64,000 nucleotides of DNA from Rhynchopus sp. YZ270_cl-10 (GCA_964035575.1 OZ037860.1:1202689-1266688); one strand, 5' to 3'. Shown: positions 23,136 through 34,374, counted from the first letter of the stretch. Program-made: numbers and translations. Notes: generated from the letters alone by a model not told the origin.

Positions 23136-23429
23136 CTTTTTTGGGGGAGGGGGTGATTATTAAAAAAAACCACTTTCAGTTTAGTTTCGAATAATATGGA
23201 GGGCAAAAGGGGCTGGGTGGGACAATGGGGTGTTTGTGGAAAAAAAATGCATTATTTTGATGTGTTTCTTCATATTCCCCATTTTTTTTATTTTGTGCAT
23301 TTCTCAGAATGGATGTGCCAGAGGTAAAAAAGAAATAAAATTTATCAAATCTGGTAAATACGGGGCTTAAAAAGGTGTCTTTTGCACATCTTTTCTTGGC
23401 CGGCAGGGTGTTTTATGATTTCATGGTGT

Positions 23430-23476
23430 CCGACTGACATACACGATGTCATGTAGACATCGTGTATGTCAGTCGG
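23430..23476. repeat. perfect 21-bp-arm hairpin
   Basis: CCGACTGACATACACGATG..., five-base spacer ATGTA, then the exact reverse complement. No ORF crosses it and it is not followed by a T tract. Confidence 0.85.
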
Positions 23477-23502
23477 AGGAGGGGTGATTGCATTAAATAC
23501 TG

Positions 23503-23560
23503 ACAGTGGAGATTGCACAACTGTGGCAACTACACTACTCCAACAATTTAGCAAATAACT
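23503..23560 (+). repeat. GTGGAG-type module, S2 variant
   Basis: GTGGAGATTGCACAACTGTG, then GCAACTACACTACTCCAAC, then AATTTAGCAAA. Near-identical modules lie at 29545, 31207, 37220 and, diverged, 57370. Confidence 0.65.
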
Positions 23561-24042
23561 ATTTTTTCGAGTGAAATGCGTTTTGAAGCACGTTTCAACT
23601 ATTTTTTTTTTCCCTTTCGATTTCTCCCTTTTTCTTGGGGTGAGCCTAATTTATTTCCCTTTGAAAAGTAGCGGTACGTACTTTTTTTTTCTTTCAAACA
23701 CAGTCAACTGAAGCTGTGTAATAACGAATGTGATCAAGGTGATTAGGCACGGGGGAGGGGGGGGTTTTTTTGAGGTTGTGAGGTGGTTTACGTTTCTTAC
23801 AGTTTTTTTACCTTTCTTTTAAATCTGTTTTTTTCCGGTCAAAAACCTTTTTCTTGGTTCTTCTGGAGCATTTCAACTCTTCCCCCATTTTCCCCCTGGT
23901 CCCATCTTATATTGTTTGTTATGTTTTTCCTGGTATTTTCTTTTTTTTTTTTTTGTTGTGATTGGCTCCACCCTCATCACTTCACATTTCGCTCGGGGTT
24001 TTTTGTGGCGAACTCTTTTATTTGACGATAGTGGTAAAATAT

Positions 24043-24070
24043 GTGTGTGCACGAGAGGCACATTCATCTT
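24043..24070 (+). repeat. dispersed hairpin module (TGTGC stem)
   Basis: Almost identical to the copy at 19371, including the upstream GATAGTGGTAAA: TGTGC, ACGAGAG, GCACA, TTCATCTT. Confidence 0.6.
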
Positions 24071-24264
24071 TCAAGTTTTCTTTTGGGGTTTAAATACTAC
24101 CCCCTTCTGAGACAGTAACGCTAAAAAAAATACTGGACTTTTGCGTTGAAGTGAGTAAAAGGGAGGCACAGTTCAAACCTATTGCAGGCCTAAGCTGCAC
24201 TGCCACAACACAACACTTCAAGAGCAAACAGAACCAGACACGCCTCCGGCTGTATTCCCACCCC

Positions 24265-24312
24265 AATGGTGGCAGTATTGTGATGGGCTCCCATCACAAT
24301 ACTGCCACCATT
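24265..24312. repeat. perfect 23-bp-arm hairpin
   Basis: AATGGTGGCAGTATTGTGAT... (24265-24287) and its exact reverse complement (24290-24312), separated by two bases. Confidence 0.85.
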
Positions 24313-24420
24313 ATCCCACCCCCACCATCTCTTTCATGTTTACTTTCTGTCATTTTTTTCCCCCTCTTTTTTATTTATCCGAGCTGCACTCACAAAACCA
24401 GAACAAAAGTGAGAAGGCAC

Positions 24421-24507
24421 ACGACGGGACCCAGTGACAAATGACAAGTGAAAATGACAAGTGAATGACAAGTGATTCACTTGTCACTTGTCATTGGGTC
24501 CCGTCGT
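24421..24507. repeat. foldback with 20-bp outer arms and TGACAAGTGA core
   Basis: The outer arm ACGACGGGACCCAGTGACAA is matched by the reverse complement at 24488-24507 with one mismatch. The core is three direct ATGACAAGTG-like copies followed by an inverted TCACTTGTCA. Likely a small MITE or hairpin element. Confidence 0.7.
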
Positions 24508-24944
24508 GCAGAGCGATGTGAGGGGGTAAGGGGGTGACGTACCTGACTGCGGTTCCAAAATTACGAAAAACCTGGTAAAGGTACCTTCTTCTCTCCCCCC
24601 TATCTCTCTCTCTCTCTCTCTCCATCTTAATGCCTTTTTGCGCGCACACATTCTCTTGCTCTCTCTCTTTTCTCTTCTTCTTCCCTGTCCCCCGACGCAC
24701 AATTTATCGGGTTTAAAAAACGTTTTCGGTTAGGGCCAGTTTTTGACTTCTAAATTCCTAATCTGTAGAGAGGGGTTTTGGGGGTATTTGTCTTATCCAA
24801 CAATGTAGGGAAAAGCGGAGTTCAAACGGAAAGTGTCAACTTCGCTTTCAATAAAGTATCAAAACAGCAAAAAAAAAAAAAAGACAAAGTACGGTACCTC
24901 TTCAAGTGATAGTGTTGTGATTGTCTATACAAAAAAAGCGTGGA

Positions 24945-25000
24945 GTTCACACGAGAAAAAAGCGAGGTGTCTACACGTCATCAATTTTTCAAAAAAAAAA
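24945..25000 (+). repeat. GTGGAG-type module (copy of the RIB43A-intron module)
   Basis: GTGGAGTTCACACGAG, then GCGAGGTGTCTACACGTC, then ATCAATTTTTCAAAAAAA. The first 45 bases match 17657 almost exactly. Confidence 0.7.
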
Positions 25001-25766
25001 AAACGATCCGAATTATTTTCTTCAAAAAAAAAAAAAATAAAGAAAAAAAAAGTGCCTTCCCCCCGAACTTTCGAACTTAGAGTAGGGGATGTAAGGGGGA
25101 AAAAAAAAAGGCGTTTTTTCAAATCAATTCACTCCATTGCGAGTAACCTCAAGAAATCTTTCCTTTTGGTTATTTTTTTTTACGCGGAGAACCAGGTGCC
25201 TGCGTCCGTTGATGCAAGAGGCGTTTGCACTTTCAACTTCTCTTTATTATGGTTTGCATCTGGCGTGATTTATCAAAATCGCTCATACCAGAAGATTTTT
25301 TTTTTTTTTGGAAAAAGAAAAATAAAACATGTTCTCTCCGTATTCGTCAACTGATCCTATTGTCAACTGTTCCTTAACACTCTGTGTTGATCATCGTTAA
25401 GGTGACTGGCAGAGGGGATCAGGTTCAAACGTATGTGCGATAGTTAAATGGCTTCTTCATAGCTTTTTTACCAACATCAATAAAAAAAGCACACTCAGGA
25501 TGAGGATGTGCCGTCTGTAGCGTTATACCCTTTTTTGGGTGCATCGAACGCAGCCATCTTGGGAAGGGGAAAGGGAGGGGTAATTTGTCAAATACAAAAA
25601 AATAATAAAACGCGCATACACCCAACAAACCCCTCATTCCCCCTTCTTATCACACTTTCCCGTTAATCTATTTGTGGGGTTTTGTTCCCCTCTTTCTGTG
25701 TTTTCTCTTCTTTTCTCCTCTGGATTTCCCCCTGGATATATTACGGTTTCACGTGCTCTTTTAGTA

Positions 25767-25796
25767 GGTGGACTAAGCACGAGAGGCTTCATTTCA
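25767..25796 (+). repeat. dispersed hairpin module
   Basis: GTGGACTAAGC, loop ACGAGAG, then GCTTCATTTC. AAGC pairs with GCTT. Confidence 0.5.
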
Positions 25797-25963
25797 TAAA
25801 CTTTTTTTTTTCTTTCAGTGGCTGTATCCGCCCGCATGTCCAATGAGGCCTATGCAAAATTCTTCATCTAGTTTTATTAAAAACATAGCAACGTCTTTAA
25901 ATTGTACTAAAAAAGATTGGAGACAGCGCTTTGGGCAAACGAAAAAAACTTATAAAAAGTGGA

Positions 25964-26010
25964 GTTCATCCTCGGGTGTCTACACCAATACAGTTTTCAA
26001 AAAAAAAAAA
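25964..26010 (+). repeat. GTGGAG-type module, S1 variant
   Basis: GTGGAGTTCATCCTCGGGTG, then TCTACACCAATACAG, then TTTTCAAAAAAA. Related copies lie at 31155, 43468, 44106 and 44156. Confidence 0.6.
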
Positions 26011-26570
26011 AAAACGGGAAGTAAAAGATTGCTTTTGTAATGGTATGTTTGATTCACTTTCACTACGCACGCCAACATTACTTTTTCCACTTTTTTTTGT
26101 TCCGCCCAGCTTTGAGCGTACAAAGACCCGATCTTTTTTTTTCTCCTTTAATATACCAAATTCTTGGCAATAGGAAACAGAAACGACAGACGTTGCGTGC
26201 CCGGTAGCTTTCTTTACCCCCCCCTTTTTTTTTATCACAACCACAGCCAAACCTTTTTTCTTTTTCATTTTTTTTTTTTCCACGACAATTTCTTTCTCTC
26301 TCTTGCATTGCTTTCTGTTCTTTTTGTCTCTTTTTTTGGGGGTAAAAAGGCGGCTTGCTTTATCCGCGCTTTGTTAATATTATTTTTTTTGTTCTCTTTT
26401 CCTGCTTTCTATTCAGAATAGAAAGTATATGACATTATTTTCTTCTACGCATTTTTTTATACAAGAATGTGCGACTTTTTTCTCATTGAAATTTTTTGAT
26501 AAACGCGAAGTCACCTTGAGTTTTCTTGTGTGATCTCCACGCACTTTTATATGCAATGTTCATCTTCCAA

Positions 26571-26600
26571 GGTGACCAAGCACAAGCGAGGTTTGGCCAT
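26571..26600 (+). repeat. diverged hairpin module
   Basis: GGTGACCAAGCACAAGCGAG, then GTTTGGCC. The stem keeps CCAA with TTGG; the loop is altered. Confidence 0.4.
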
Positions 26601-26877
26601 GTTGCCATTATTGTATTGTTTCTATAAGCGCACTCCCTTCTATTTGCTCTCTTTTAAGGATCCCGTGAAGTAAAATTGTGTCGTTCTATCTAGTGATAGC
26701 CACACAAAGGCTGGAGCGACGAACAAAAGAGCACCCGCCCTTTGCTTTCATATACCTTACGTTCAGTAGAATAGAAAGTGCATGGAATAATTTCCTTGTT
26801 TTGCTTATATTACTTATTATTGCTTGAACGTCAGTTTTTCTCTCTTTTTCACTCCGTGCTCTTCTCTTTTAGTGCGC

Positions 26878-26937
26878 TGCGTCCGCCGATGAACGGTAAG
26901 GCGGTTTCGCACACCTTCAACTTCTCTTTTTTTCTGA
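26878..26937 (+). repeat. T-ended module (CTGCGTCCGCCGATGAACGG type)
   Basis: CTGCGTCCGCCGATGAACGG, then CACACCTTCAACTTCTC and a T tract. Related copies start near 25197, 27964, 28320, 36546, 39284 and 53380. Confidence 0.6.
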
Positions 26938-27399
26938 TATCCGAACCTCTTTCCACTTCCACAGTACGAATTGTCTTCGCACTGTAGCTGAGAGGGGAAA
27001 AAAAAATGCTCTGTTTCAATTTTCCTTTATTGGTCCAATCAAAACATGCCCCAGTTTTTTTATTTGTGCTTTCATCCAGATGGCTGGCATCTGCCTGCAT
27101 CAATAACTTCACTTTTTTTCTTCAAGATGACTCATCAACAAGAGGTTTAATGAGAGATTCATCTTTACCAACTTTTCTGACTGAGGGGAAGCGGGGCAGA
27201 AGGTCATATCCAGCTCGCGAAAAAAATGGATGTAAGAACAGCATCCACACCACCCCCCTTCCCTCGGTGTGTGCTTGATAGCTGTTAACGCACCCAAGGT
27301 ACAGTCAACGAGAGGGAATTGTACGTTAAGTCAAAATTTTTTATAGATGGGTATTCAGATTCATCAAGCTTTTTTTTTTTTTGGAGTGTCAGTTGCCTG

Positions 27400-27959
27400 C
27401 AGGGGACATTGGTAGTTTGAGATTTTGAAAAAAAAAGCCGGTGTGAGCCAAAAAAGCCGGTGTGAGGCAATTTTTTTTTCCCCACGCATTTTTGGCAGAG
27501 ACCTCCACAACTCTTTCCCCTCCGCGCCCTTGTCTAACCATATGGCATCAAAACTTTTCTGGCGAAGCCACGGTACGCAACATTTCAAAAATTGTGACAT
27601 AAAATCGCACGCTTTTATAGCCAAACTATGGTAAAGGTAGCTGTGACTATGGCCTAGGGTAGAGCTGTGGGCTACCGCTCGTCATTTTTAGCTGCGCCGC
27701 AGGCGCACGGTACGCTACTTTTTTATGAGAGTTGCAAACATCTATTTCTTTTGATTGAACGGACCGATTGGTCTTTGTGGTGGGGTCACATGCACATAAG
27801 AAACCGCTACAGATGTGGTTGTAGCCTTGTATGAGGAGATAAAATTCAGAAAAAAATTCAAAAATCTGCCTTTTTTTTTTTTTTTTTTTTTTTCTCAAAA
27901 TCCCACACCGGCTTAGCCGGTGTGGCCACACCGGCACACCGGCATACTAATGTCCCCTG
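27400..27959. mobile_element. hAT-like MITE, 560 bp, 8-bp target duplication GTTGCCTG
   Basis: Begins CAGGGGACATTGGTA and ends TACTAATGTCCCCTG (inverted, one mismatch). GTTGCCTG occurs immediately on both sides (27392-27399 and 27960-27967). CAGGG termini with an 8-bp duplication are the hallmark of hAT transposons. Subterminal GCCGGTGTG repeats occur near both ends. There is no transposase; the interior carries the GCGCCGCAGGCGCACGGTAC motif at 27694. Confidence 0.85.
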
Positions 27960-28010
27960 GTTGCCTGCGTCCCCGAGGCGTTTGCACTATCAACTTCACT
28001 TTTTTTTTTC

Positions 28011-28107
28011 GTTGTTGGCCGCAGGGTACTTGTGCTTTCATCCGGATGGCTGGCATCGTACGTGGGTCAGTCGGAGGTGCCTGCATTAATAACTTCACTT
28101 TTTTTCC
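28011..28107 (+). repeat. 97-bp repeat identical to 52398-52494
   Basis: From GTTGTTGGCCGCAGGGTAC to CTTCACTTTTTTTCC the sequence matches 52398-52494 base for base across a 24-kb distance. It includes the T-ended module GTGCTTTCATCCGGATGG. The exact match indicates a recent copy event or conversion. Confidence 0.85.
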
Positions 28108-28261
28108 TTCCTTTTTTTTTTTTTTTTTGTATTTTCTACTCCTCACCTCTTCCTCTCCTACGACGAAGAGAGTCTCACCTCCTATTTGGATAACGCAGGT
28201 CTTGATTGACCAGGTGTTTTCTAGTTTTAAATTGGTTATTTTTTTTTCCTCCTTTTTTTAA

Positions 28262-28296
28262 AGGTGACTCAGCACAATAAGAGACTTGGGTTTATC
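28262..28296 (+). repeat. diverged hairpin module
   Basis: AGGTGACTCAGCACAATAAG, then AGACTTGGGTTTATC. It is recognisable by flanks and tail; the loop is expanded. Confidence 0.4.
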
Positions 28297-28660
28297 TGAT
28301 ATCAACTTTCTTTTTAATGCCTGCGTTCGCCGATGAAACGGTGAGACGTTTGCACTTTTTCAACTTCTCTTTTTTTTTTTCTCTTTGTGCGGGCTTTATA
28401 TAATCATGTAGAGAGTGCTGTTGTTCACTCTTTCCGGTCACCTCTCTCTTCCCTCTCTCGAATGCCGTCTTCTGAGGGCGACTACATTTTTTAAAAAAAT
28501 ACTGTACACACACATCATGGTTAAATGAACACTTCCACGACAGCACCGCTGTTCCTTGAGGATCGGGGTGTATCAATTGCAGTTCTTTTTGTGTGATTTC
28601 TTTCTTTCTCGTCTCATTTCTTGACTTTTTATGTGTTTTTTTTTTTTTTTTTTTTTCCTG

Positions 28661-29366
28661 CAGGGTTTCCGCCAGGATTTGGGGTTTCAGAAATTGGGGT
28701 GTACCATGAAAACGACCCCCAAAAAAAATTTTTTCTCCCCGAAAAAGCGGTCGTCGCGCGCTTCGCGCGCGCCTCCCTGGCAGGCACAGGTAGAGAGGCG
28801 AAGCGTGCGGGGGGGTGCTACAAAAAAATTTTTTGGGAAGGGTTGAAAGGCAGAAGGGGAGGCGCGAGATACACTCACTACCGGTTGAGGTGTCACTTCC
28901 ACTGGGCTGCAGAAGGGCGGTCTTTGGTAGCGTTTGGAGGTCGGGGGTGGAAGCTCAACAAGGTAAGGTGTCTTGTGAGAGGGTGATGGTATTTGCTTTT
29001 TTCATTGCATGGCGCTACACAGTGATTACAGTGCTGCCGTTGGAACATGTAATAGAAAGTGAATGCACTCGTCGCTTGCACCGATGCCTCCAGCAACACA
29101 GCGCCGCAGGCGCACGGTACGCTACTTTTCTCTCTTTTTTTTCTAGATTTTACCCCCCTTTTCTTCCACTTCTTTTGACACAGCGAGCCAAACTCTCTGC
29201 ACGGTGGGGTCACATGACCACGGGGGGTCATCTACAACCTCTAAAACCCCATTTTTCTCGGGGTGTACTTTGGTACACCCCGAATCCCTGTAAAAATCCA
29301 AATTTTTCCGGGAAAAATATTGGGGTGTACCAAAGTACACCCCGGTACACCTTGGCGGAAACTCTG
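28661..29366. mobile_element. hAT-like inverted-repeat element, about 706 bp
   Basis: Left end CAGGGTTTCCGCCAGG, right end CCTTGGCGGAAACTCTG: inverted CAG[G/A]GTTTCCGCC termini. Subterminal GGGGTGTACC repeats occur at both ends (28695, 29259-29345), including a foldback of GGTGTACCAAAGTACACC. TCCTG occurs on each side, but a clean 8-bp duplication is not visible. No transposase; carries a GCGCCGCAGGCGCACGGTAC motif at 29101. Confidence 0.65.
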
Positions 29367-29537
29367 TCCTGCTCTTGAGGATGCCCCTTAATTGCAGTAC
29401 AGTTTAGCCAGATACAGACACCTTTTATTTCATTATGAACCTTTTATATGCGAGATCAAAATGGGGATTTTTTTTTTTTGCCCACATTTTGTGCTTTTTT
29501 CTAGAACCACTTTATTTCACGTCCCTTACCAAAAAAT

Positions 29538-29612
29538 TGACGGAGATTGTACAACTGTGGCAAACACAACCGAGGCAACTACACTACTCCAACAATTTAG
29601 CAAAAAATAGTA
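29538..29612 (+). repeat. GTGGAG-type module, S2 variant
   Basis: GGAGATTGTACAACTGTGGC, then CCGAGGCAACTACACTACTC, then CAACAATTTAGCAAAAAA. Longer than the 23503 copy by an internal CAAACACAACCGAGG. Confidence 0.6.
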
Positions 29613-30074
29613 TGGCAAAAATGCATTTGTGTGTTTCATTGGCTTTTGCGGGAACTGTAATTTATCACTTTCACAGCAGCGCAATGAATATAATTGTGAA
29701 TGGGGGGACCTTCCAGTTTATTGGCGACTTTACGCTTTGTTCACGGTTGTGATTTTTTTCTTCTTTTTTTGATGTCAATTTCTCCACAACAAAAATGCTT
29801 TCATCCGGGGCTGGCGTCATGCAGAGGGGTGGTGACTACATCAATTCACTTCTATTATCCACCCATTTTCAGTAATTTGTTGATTTTTTTTTCGTTTTCC
29901 CTTATGTTCAAAAAGTTCACCTCAGGGGCAGTCAAAGGACGCCTCATCCACTATTCTTCATTTTAAAACACAACACATTGTCGTGATAGCAGCCTTGCCG
30001 ACAGGGCACAATCGATGTGCAACAAAGGGGACCATATACGGGCCAAATTGTCGATTCTCTTTTCAATATCATTA

Positions 30075-30189
30075 CACCTGATTTTTACCCCCGCGAAAAG
30101 GCGGGTATAGGGCCGTATAGGACCTAAAAGACCGTATAGGTCCGTACAGGCTCCCAAAACGCGCCAAAATGCGAGGTAAAAATCAGGTG
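30075..30189. mobile_element. 115-bp MITE with 15-bp perfect TIRs
   Basis: CACCTGATTTTTACC at the left and its exact reverse complement at the right. The interior holds a second imperfect palindrome around GGGCCGTATAGGACCT. Confidence 0.7.
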
Positions 30190-30230
30190 GATTTCTTCAT
30201 TCTTCTTACAGTCACCTATTGTATTATTTT

Positions 30231-30337
30231 CCACCCGATTTTTGTCTAAAATTTGGGGAGTTTTGGTGTTAAAAGTGGTTTTTATACCCACTAAATCATA
30301 CCAAATAAAACTCCACCAAATTTCAAAAATCAGGTGG
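30231..30337. mobile_element. 107-bp foldback sharing ends with the preceding MITE
   Basis: Left CCACCCGATTTTTGTC and right CAAAAATCAGGTGG, with arms of about 38 bp pairing imperfectly. The ends share CACCTGATTTTT with the element at 30075, so the two are probably one family. Confidence 0.65.
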
Positions 30338-31154
30338 ATTTCTGTAGACTTTTGTATATTTTATTCTGTTGAGACAACTGCTTTGCGAAGGTTGGAGGGG
30401 GGGAAATGAATAAAAAAAACGTATTTGAGTGTGCCCGAATTTTTTTGGCGAGAGCGATGTAAAACACGACACAACTTATTATTCACAGAAAAGTGATTTT
30501 TGTTCTTACACACTCCACAAAAATCCGGTGCGACCAACGAAGGGTTCTTTTTCTTCGTTTCTTTCTTTATGCAACTAGTTTGAACTCAGATATCAGTTTT
30601 TTTTTTCTTCCAATAATTGATGAGAAGGCGAGAGAAACGTCTAAAACGCGAAGTTCGACTTTTCTCTTCCCCCCTCCCCCTTCCCCTCCTTTTTTTTAAA
30701 CATCATGAAAAAAAAAAATTAAATGCGAAGATGGTGTTGGCCCGTTTTGCGGTTTTGGATGTCCCAAGAATGGCCCAAAAGTGGTTTAAATCGATGGGCG
30801 GGCCACACCAGAAGATATTCAGCATTGCGATAATACGAGATGGCTTCTACCGAAGGTCACACAAAAACGCACTCTTGAAAACCAAATGGAGCGAAAAAAA
30901 AAAAAAAAAAATAAAGCATTATCCACCAAGGGTGTTCCCTTATCCACCTAAACGAGAACCAGAGTAAAAAGATGCTAATTTTTTTTGTGTCTGAATGGGC
31001 AGTTTACGCCAAACAAAATCAACAGAAGAAGAAAAAAAAGTTTTTTTTTTCTAGAGTTGAGGACGATTTTGCGTCTACATCTTTTAAGCACAATACCCTT
31101 TGGGCTGCACTATGTCAAGACCTACCTAGGGTCGACAATGTGTCGCAACAAAAA

Positions 31155-31200
31155 AGTGGAGCACATTCTAGGGTGGCTACACTAATACAACCAAGTTTTC
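31155..31200 (+). repeat. GTGGAG-type module, S1 variant
   Basis: GTGGAGCACATTCTAGGGTG, then GCTACACTAATACAACC, then AAGTTTTC. GTGGAGCAC can pair with GTGGCTACAC apart from one mismatch and one bulge. Confidence 0.65.
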
Positions 31201-31206
31201 TTCAAC

Positions 31207-31282
31207 AGTGGAGATTTGCACAAACTGTGGCAACACAACTGAGGCAACTACACTACTCCAAACAATTTATCAAAAAAAACAA
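31207..31282 (+). repeat. GTGGAG-type module, S2 variant
   Basis: GTGGAGATTTGCACAAACTG, then CTGAGGCAACTACACTACTC, then ATTTATCAAAAAAA. Immediately follows an S1 module. Confidence 0.65.
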
Positions 31283-31594
31283 AAATTTGAATGCGAATAC
31301 GTGCCATCATCTCATGATTCCAATGCAGCCCCATTCCCCCCCGCCACGTCCTCATCGTCCCACGGATACTAGCGGTGTCAACATCACTCCTTTGGAGCCG
31401 TCACACCGCATTTCTCTATACCCTCCCTCTAAAGGGTGACCCAACGAAGGCTCTCACGTCCATCGTTCCCAACTTTTTCCCCTCTTTTTAAAGTACTGCA
31501 ATAAGAAAGCCTCCTTTTTTAATACATTGCAATGAGGCCGACTACGCCTGAAAAAAATGATCATGTCTGGAAAACCTATCTGAGGCGTGTCTGA

Positions 31595-31614
31595 GGGGGG
31601 GGGGGGGGGGGGGG
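31595..31614. repeat. poly-G tract (20 G)
   Basis: Uninterrupted G run immediately before the first of four inverted-repeat elements. Confidence 0.8.
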
Positions 31615-33162
31615 TAGGGGCCGCAGTCCCCTAAGGAAATTATGTAACAATAATTATTTCGTCATTTTTTGGGCATCTAGTGGGCACCTCAGGGTGTGTC
31701 TGACACCCAAAATAGGTTTCCGGGGCAGTGTGACCCAGAATTTCATGGTTTGGCACCTCAGAAAGTGAAAAAAGTGTGAAAAAATAGGATTTTCAGCCCT
31801 TTTGGCCATTTGGGGCAAAATGGCCAATTTTGGCACATTTTTTGCTTTGTGGGGGTATTTGGGGCAATTTCACCCCCAAAACCACTCAGAACATGTTCTA
31901 GGCACCTATTTTCAACCACAATTACCCATACAGGGGGGTATTCCGCTCAAGAAATGGTTTTGTTGGGGTTATTTTCAGCAAATTTTCACTAAGTTTCACT
32001 AAGTTTTGCTAAGTTTCACTAAGTTTTGGTCAAAAAAAATGCAAAAAAAATGCAAAAAACACGAAAAATTGCACAAAAAATGGGAGGAACCGAACAAATA
32101 TGTATGGTATGGCAAAAATGTGTCCTTTTTTTTTTTGGGTGACTGATTACCAGAAACACAAAAAAAATGGAAAATAAAGCACAAATCGGCCATTTGGGCC
32201 ATTTTGGGACAAATGACCATTTTTGACCAAATTTTCAAAAAAATTGTAAAATTTCGACATCATGACAGCTGCTTGGGCACAAAACTACCCCAGGGATGTC
32301 CCGTGAGTCTATTCCGACCTGTTTTGGACACTTTAGGTACTTTTTTTGGCCGCTTTTTGGTGTTTTGAGGTCAAAATGACCCCCTGGGGTAGGGGTCATA
32401 TTCGACTCAATATTTCAAACCAAGATCGGTTCGAGGGGCCCAAAAGGGTGCAGCTCGTCGAAATCAGGCCCACAGGACCCCTAGGAGTACGATTTCCACA
32501 GGAGAGTGACCCCAAGAGGCCTCTGGCGGCCCTAATTTGGCATTTTTTTAGCCCAAAACCGCCCCTACCCCCCTCTCTGGGGGGGAGGGCAATTTCTCAC
32601 TCATTTTCCCCATTTCTAGTGCTTCTGAGTCCTCCAAAGGGTAAAAAAACGGTTCCGTTGGGTCCGCAGACCATTTTTTGGGGGGGTACATACCAAAATT
32701 TGCACCATACCCTACTTTATGTGATGGCCAGGGGAAAAATCCTGGCCTTGGACAGGGGGTAGACAGGGGGTGGACAGGGGGTCATTTTGACCAAATTTTG
32801 GCCAAATTCACCAAAGAAAAGGCGTAAAAATGTGAAAAACAGGCGAGAATGGACTCCAAGCACGTTTTTGGGGCAAAATAGGTCTCAAATGACTCTCTGA
32901 AACATCGAATTTGGTGTTTTTTTATGTTTTTTCATGAAAAATCGGGGTTTTGGCCAAAATGGCCAAAACCCCCAAAAAGCCAGTTTTTTGCTATTTTTTC
33001 CCATTTTTTCACATTCTAGAGTCGAATTTTCGCCCAATTTTGCCTCACAGGGTGTTTCTGACCTATTCTGGGGTGGTTCTCTGCAGGTTGTGGCCACTAT
33101 ACGCCAAAAAGTGGCAAAATGAATTATTGTTACATAATTTCCTTAGGGGACTGCGGCCCCTA
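31615..33162. mobile_element. TA-flanked inverted-repeat element 1 (1,548 bp)
   Basis: The termini are perfect 41-bp inverted repeats beginning TAGGGGCCGCAGTCCCCT and ending AGGGGACTGCGGCCCCTA. If TA is the duplicated target, the element proper starts GGGGCCGCAG, which would suit a Tc1/mariner-type insertion. The interior is non-coding, A/T- and GGCCAAAATGG-rich, without an intact ORF. Confidence 0.8.
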
Positions 33163-33177
33163 GGGGGGGGGGGGGGG
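33163..33177. repeat. poly-G tract (15 G)
   Basis: Separates inverted-repeat elements 1 and 2. Confidence 0.8.
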
Positions 33178-34374
33178 TAGGGGAGGGTCACTGCACGTTA
33201 AATCTCTCGATAAATGCGATTTTTCCGATTTTGATCCTCAGAACCGCAGAAGTCCCCGAAAACTATACCAAACCACCTAGGGGACCCAAAAAACGCACCA
33301 GCGCCCCAGTTTTGACACAGAAACACTCAGATAATGCCTGAAATGCAATTTTAAAAGAGTGCCTACAGAACTTGTACCTGCCCACCCCTGTAGATAGAGC
33401 AACTCACACATCCATCACGCCTCAGTGTGAGCCAGGGGCCAGAAAAGCCCCCAAAGCCACATATTTTCACCCCAGAACCTATCCCGAGGGGTACCCAGGC
33501 TGTTTCGGGGTGTTTAGAGGGACTTGGTGGAACTTAGAACCATGTTTCAAAAAGGGTACAAGTACTTGGTCCCTTGAGAGGGCAAACCCTTGGCACAGTA
33601 CTTGTACCCTTTTTGAAACATGGTTCTAAGTTCCACCAAGTCCCTCTAAACACCCCGAAACAGCCTGGGTACCCCTCGGATAGGTTCTGGGGTGAAAATA
33701 TGTGGCTTTGGGGGCTTTTCTGGCCCCTGGCTCACACTGAGGCGTGATGGATGTGTGAGTTGCTCTATCTACAGGGGGGGTGGGCAGGTACAAGTTGGTG
33801 GTCACTTTTAAAAAACGCAAAAAAGTCGCTCAGAAGTGGTCAAAAGTGCCCAAAACCGGGCGGAATTCGATTTTTGGGGTCCAAATGGGCCTATGGTGTA
33901 GTTTTTTTGACCTCAGGGGGTATTTTTTGATTTATTGCCTACTTCACGCTTTTTGACGGCTTCAGATACCTTAGGGTGGGAAAACCCTTGGCACAGTACT
34001 TGTACCCTTTTTGAAACATGGTTCTAAGTTCCACCAAGTCCCTCTAAACACCCCGAAACAGCCTGGGTACCCCTCGGGATAGGTTCTGGGGTGAAAATAT
34101 GTGGCTTTGGGGGCTTTTCTGGCCCCTGGCTCACACTGAGGCGTGATGAATGTGTGAGTTGCTCTATCTACGGGGGGTGGGCAGGTACAAGTTCTGTAGG
34201 CATTTTTTAAAAATTGCATTTCAGGCATCATCTGAGTGTTTCTGTGTCAAAACTGGGGCGCTGGTGCGTTTTTTGGGTCCCCTAGGTGGTTTGGTATAGT
34301 TTTCGGGGACTTCTGCGGTTCTGAGGATCAAAATCGGAAAAATCGCATTTATCGAGTACAGTGACCCTCCCCTA
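33178..34374. mobile_element. TA-flanked foldback element 2 (1,197 bp)
   Basis: Begins TAGGGGAGGGTCAC and ends GTGACCCTCCCCTA. Long arms (about 390 bp) are inverted copies of each other: 33178-33577 against 33985-34374. A third, inverted copy of the inner 200 bp sits at 33596-33795, making a nested palindrome around 33586. The module includes CTTGTACCTGCCCACCC and CACACATCCATCACGCCTC. No coding sequence. Confidence 0.8.

Larger units (their letters stand above)
22984..27391. other. gene-free region with hairpins and dispersed modules
   Basis: No ORF has convincing coding composition. The region is T/A-tract rich and contains three long perfect or near-perfect hairpins, five hairpin modules, and copies of the GTGGAG, T-ended and TTCAGTAGAATAGAAAG modules, mostly listed separately. 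A pure TC/GA-type run lies at 24601-24622. Confidence 0.6.
30338..31594. other. gene-free spacer with two GTGGAG modules
   Basis: T/A-rich. A 350-base ORF at 30617 is a low-complexity translation. The modules at 31155 and 31207 sit back to back. The short ORF around 30972-31439 passes through these repeats and is not supported. Confidence 0.55.
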
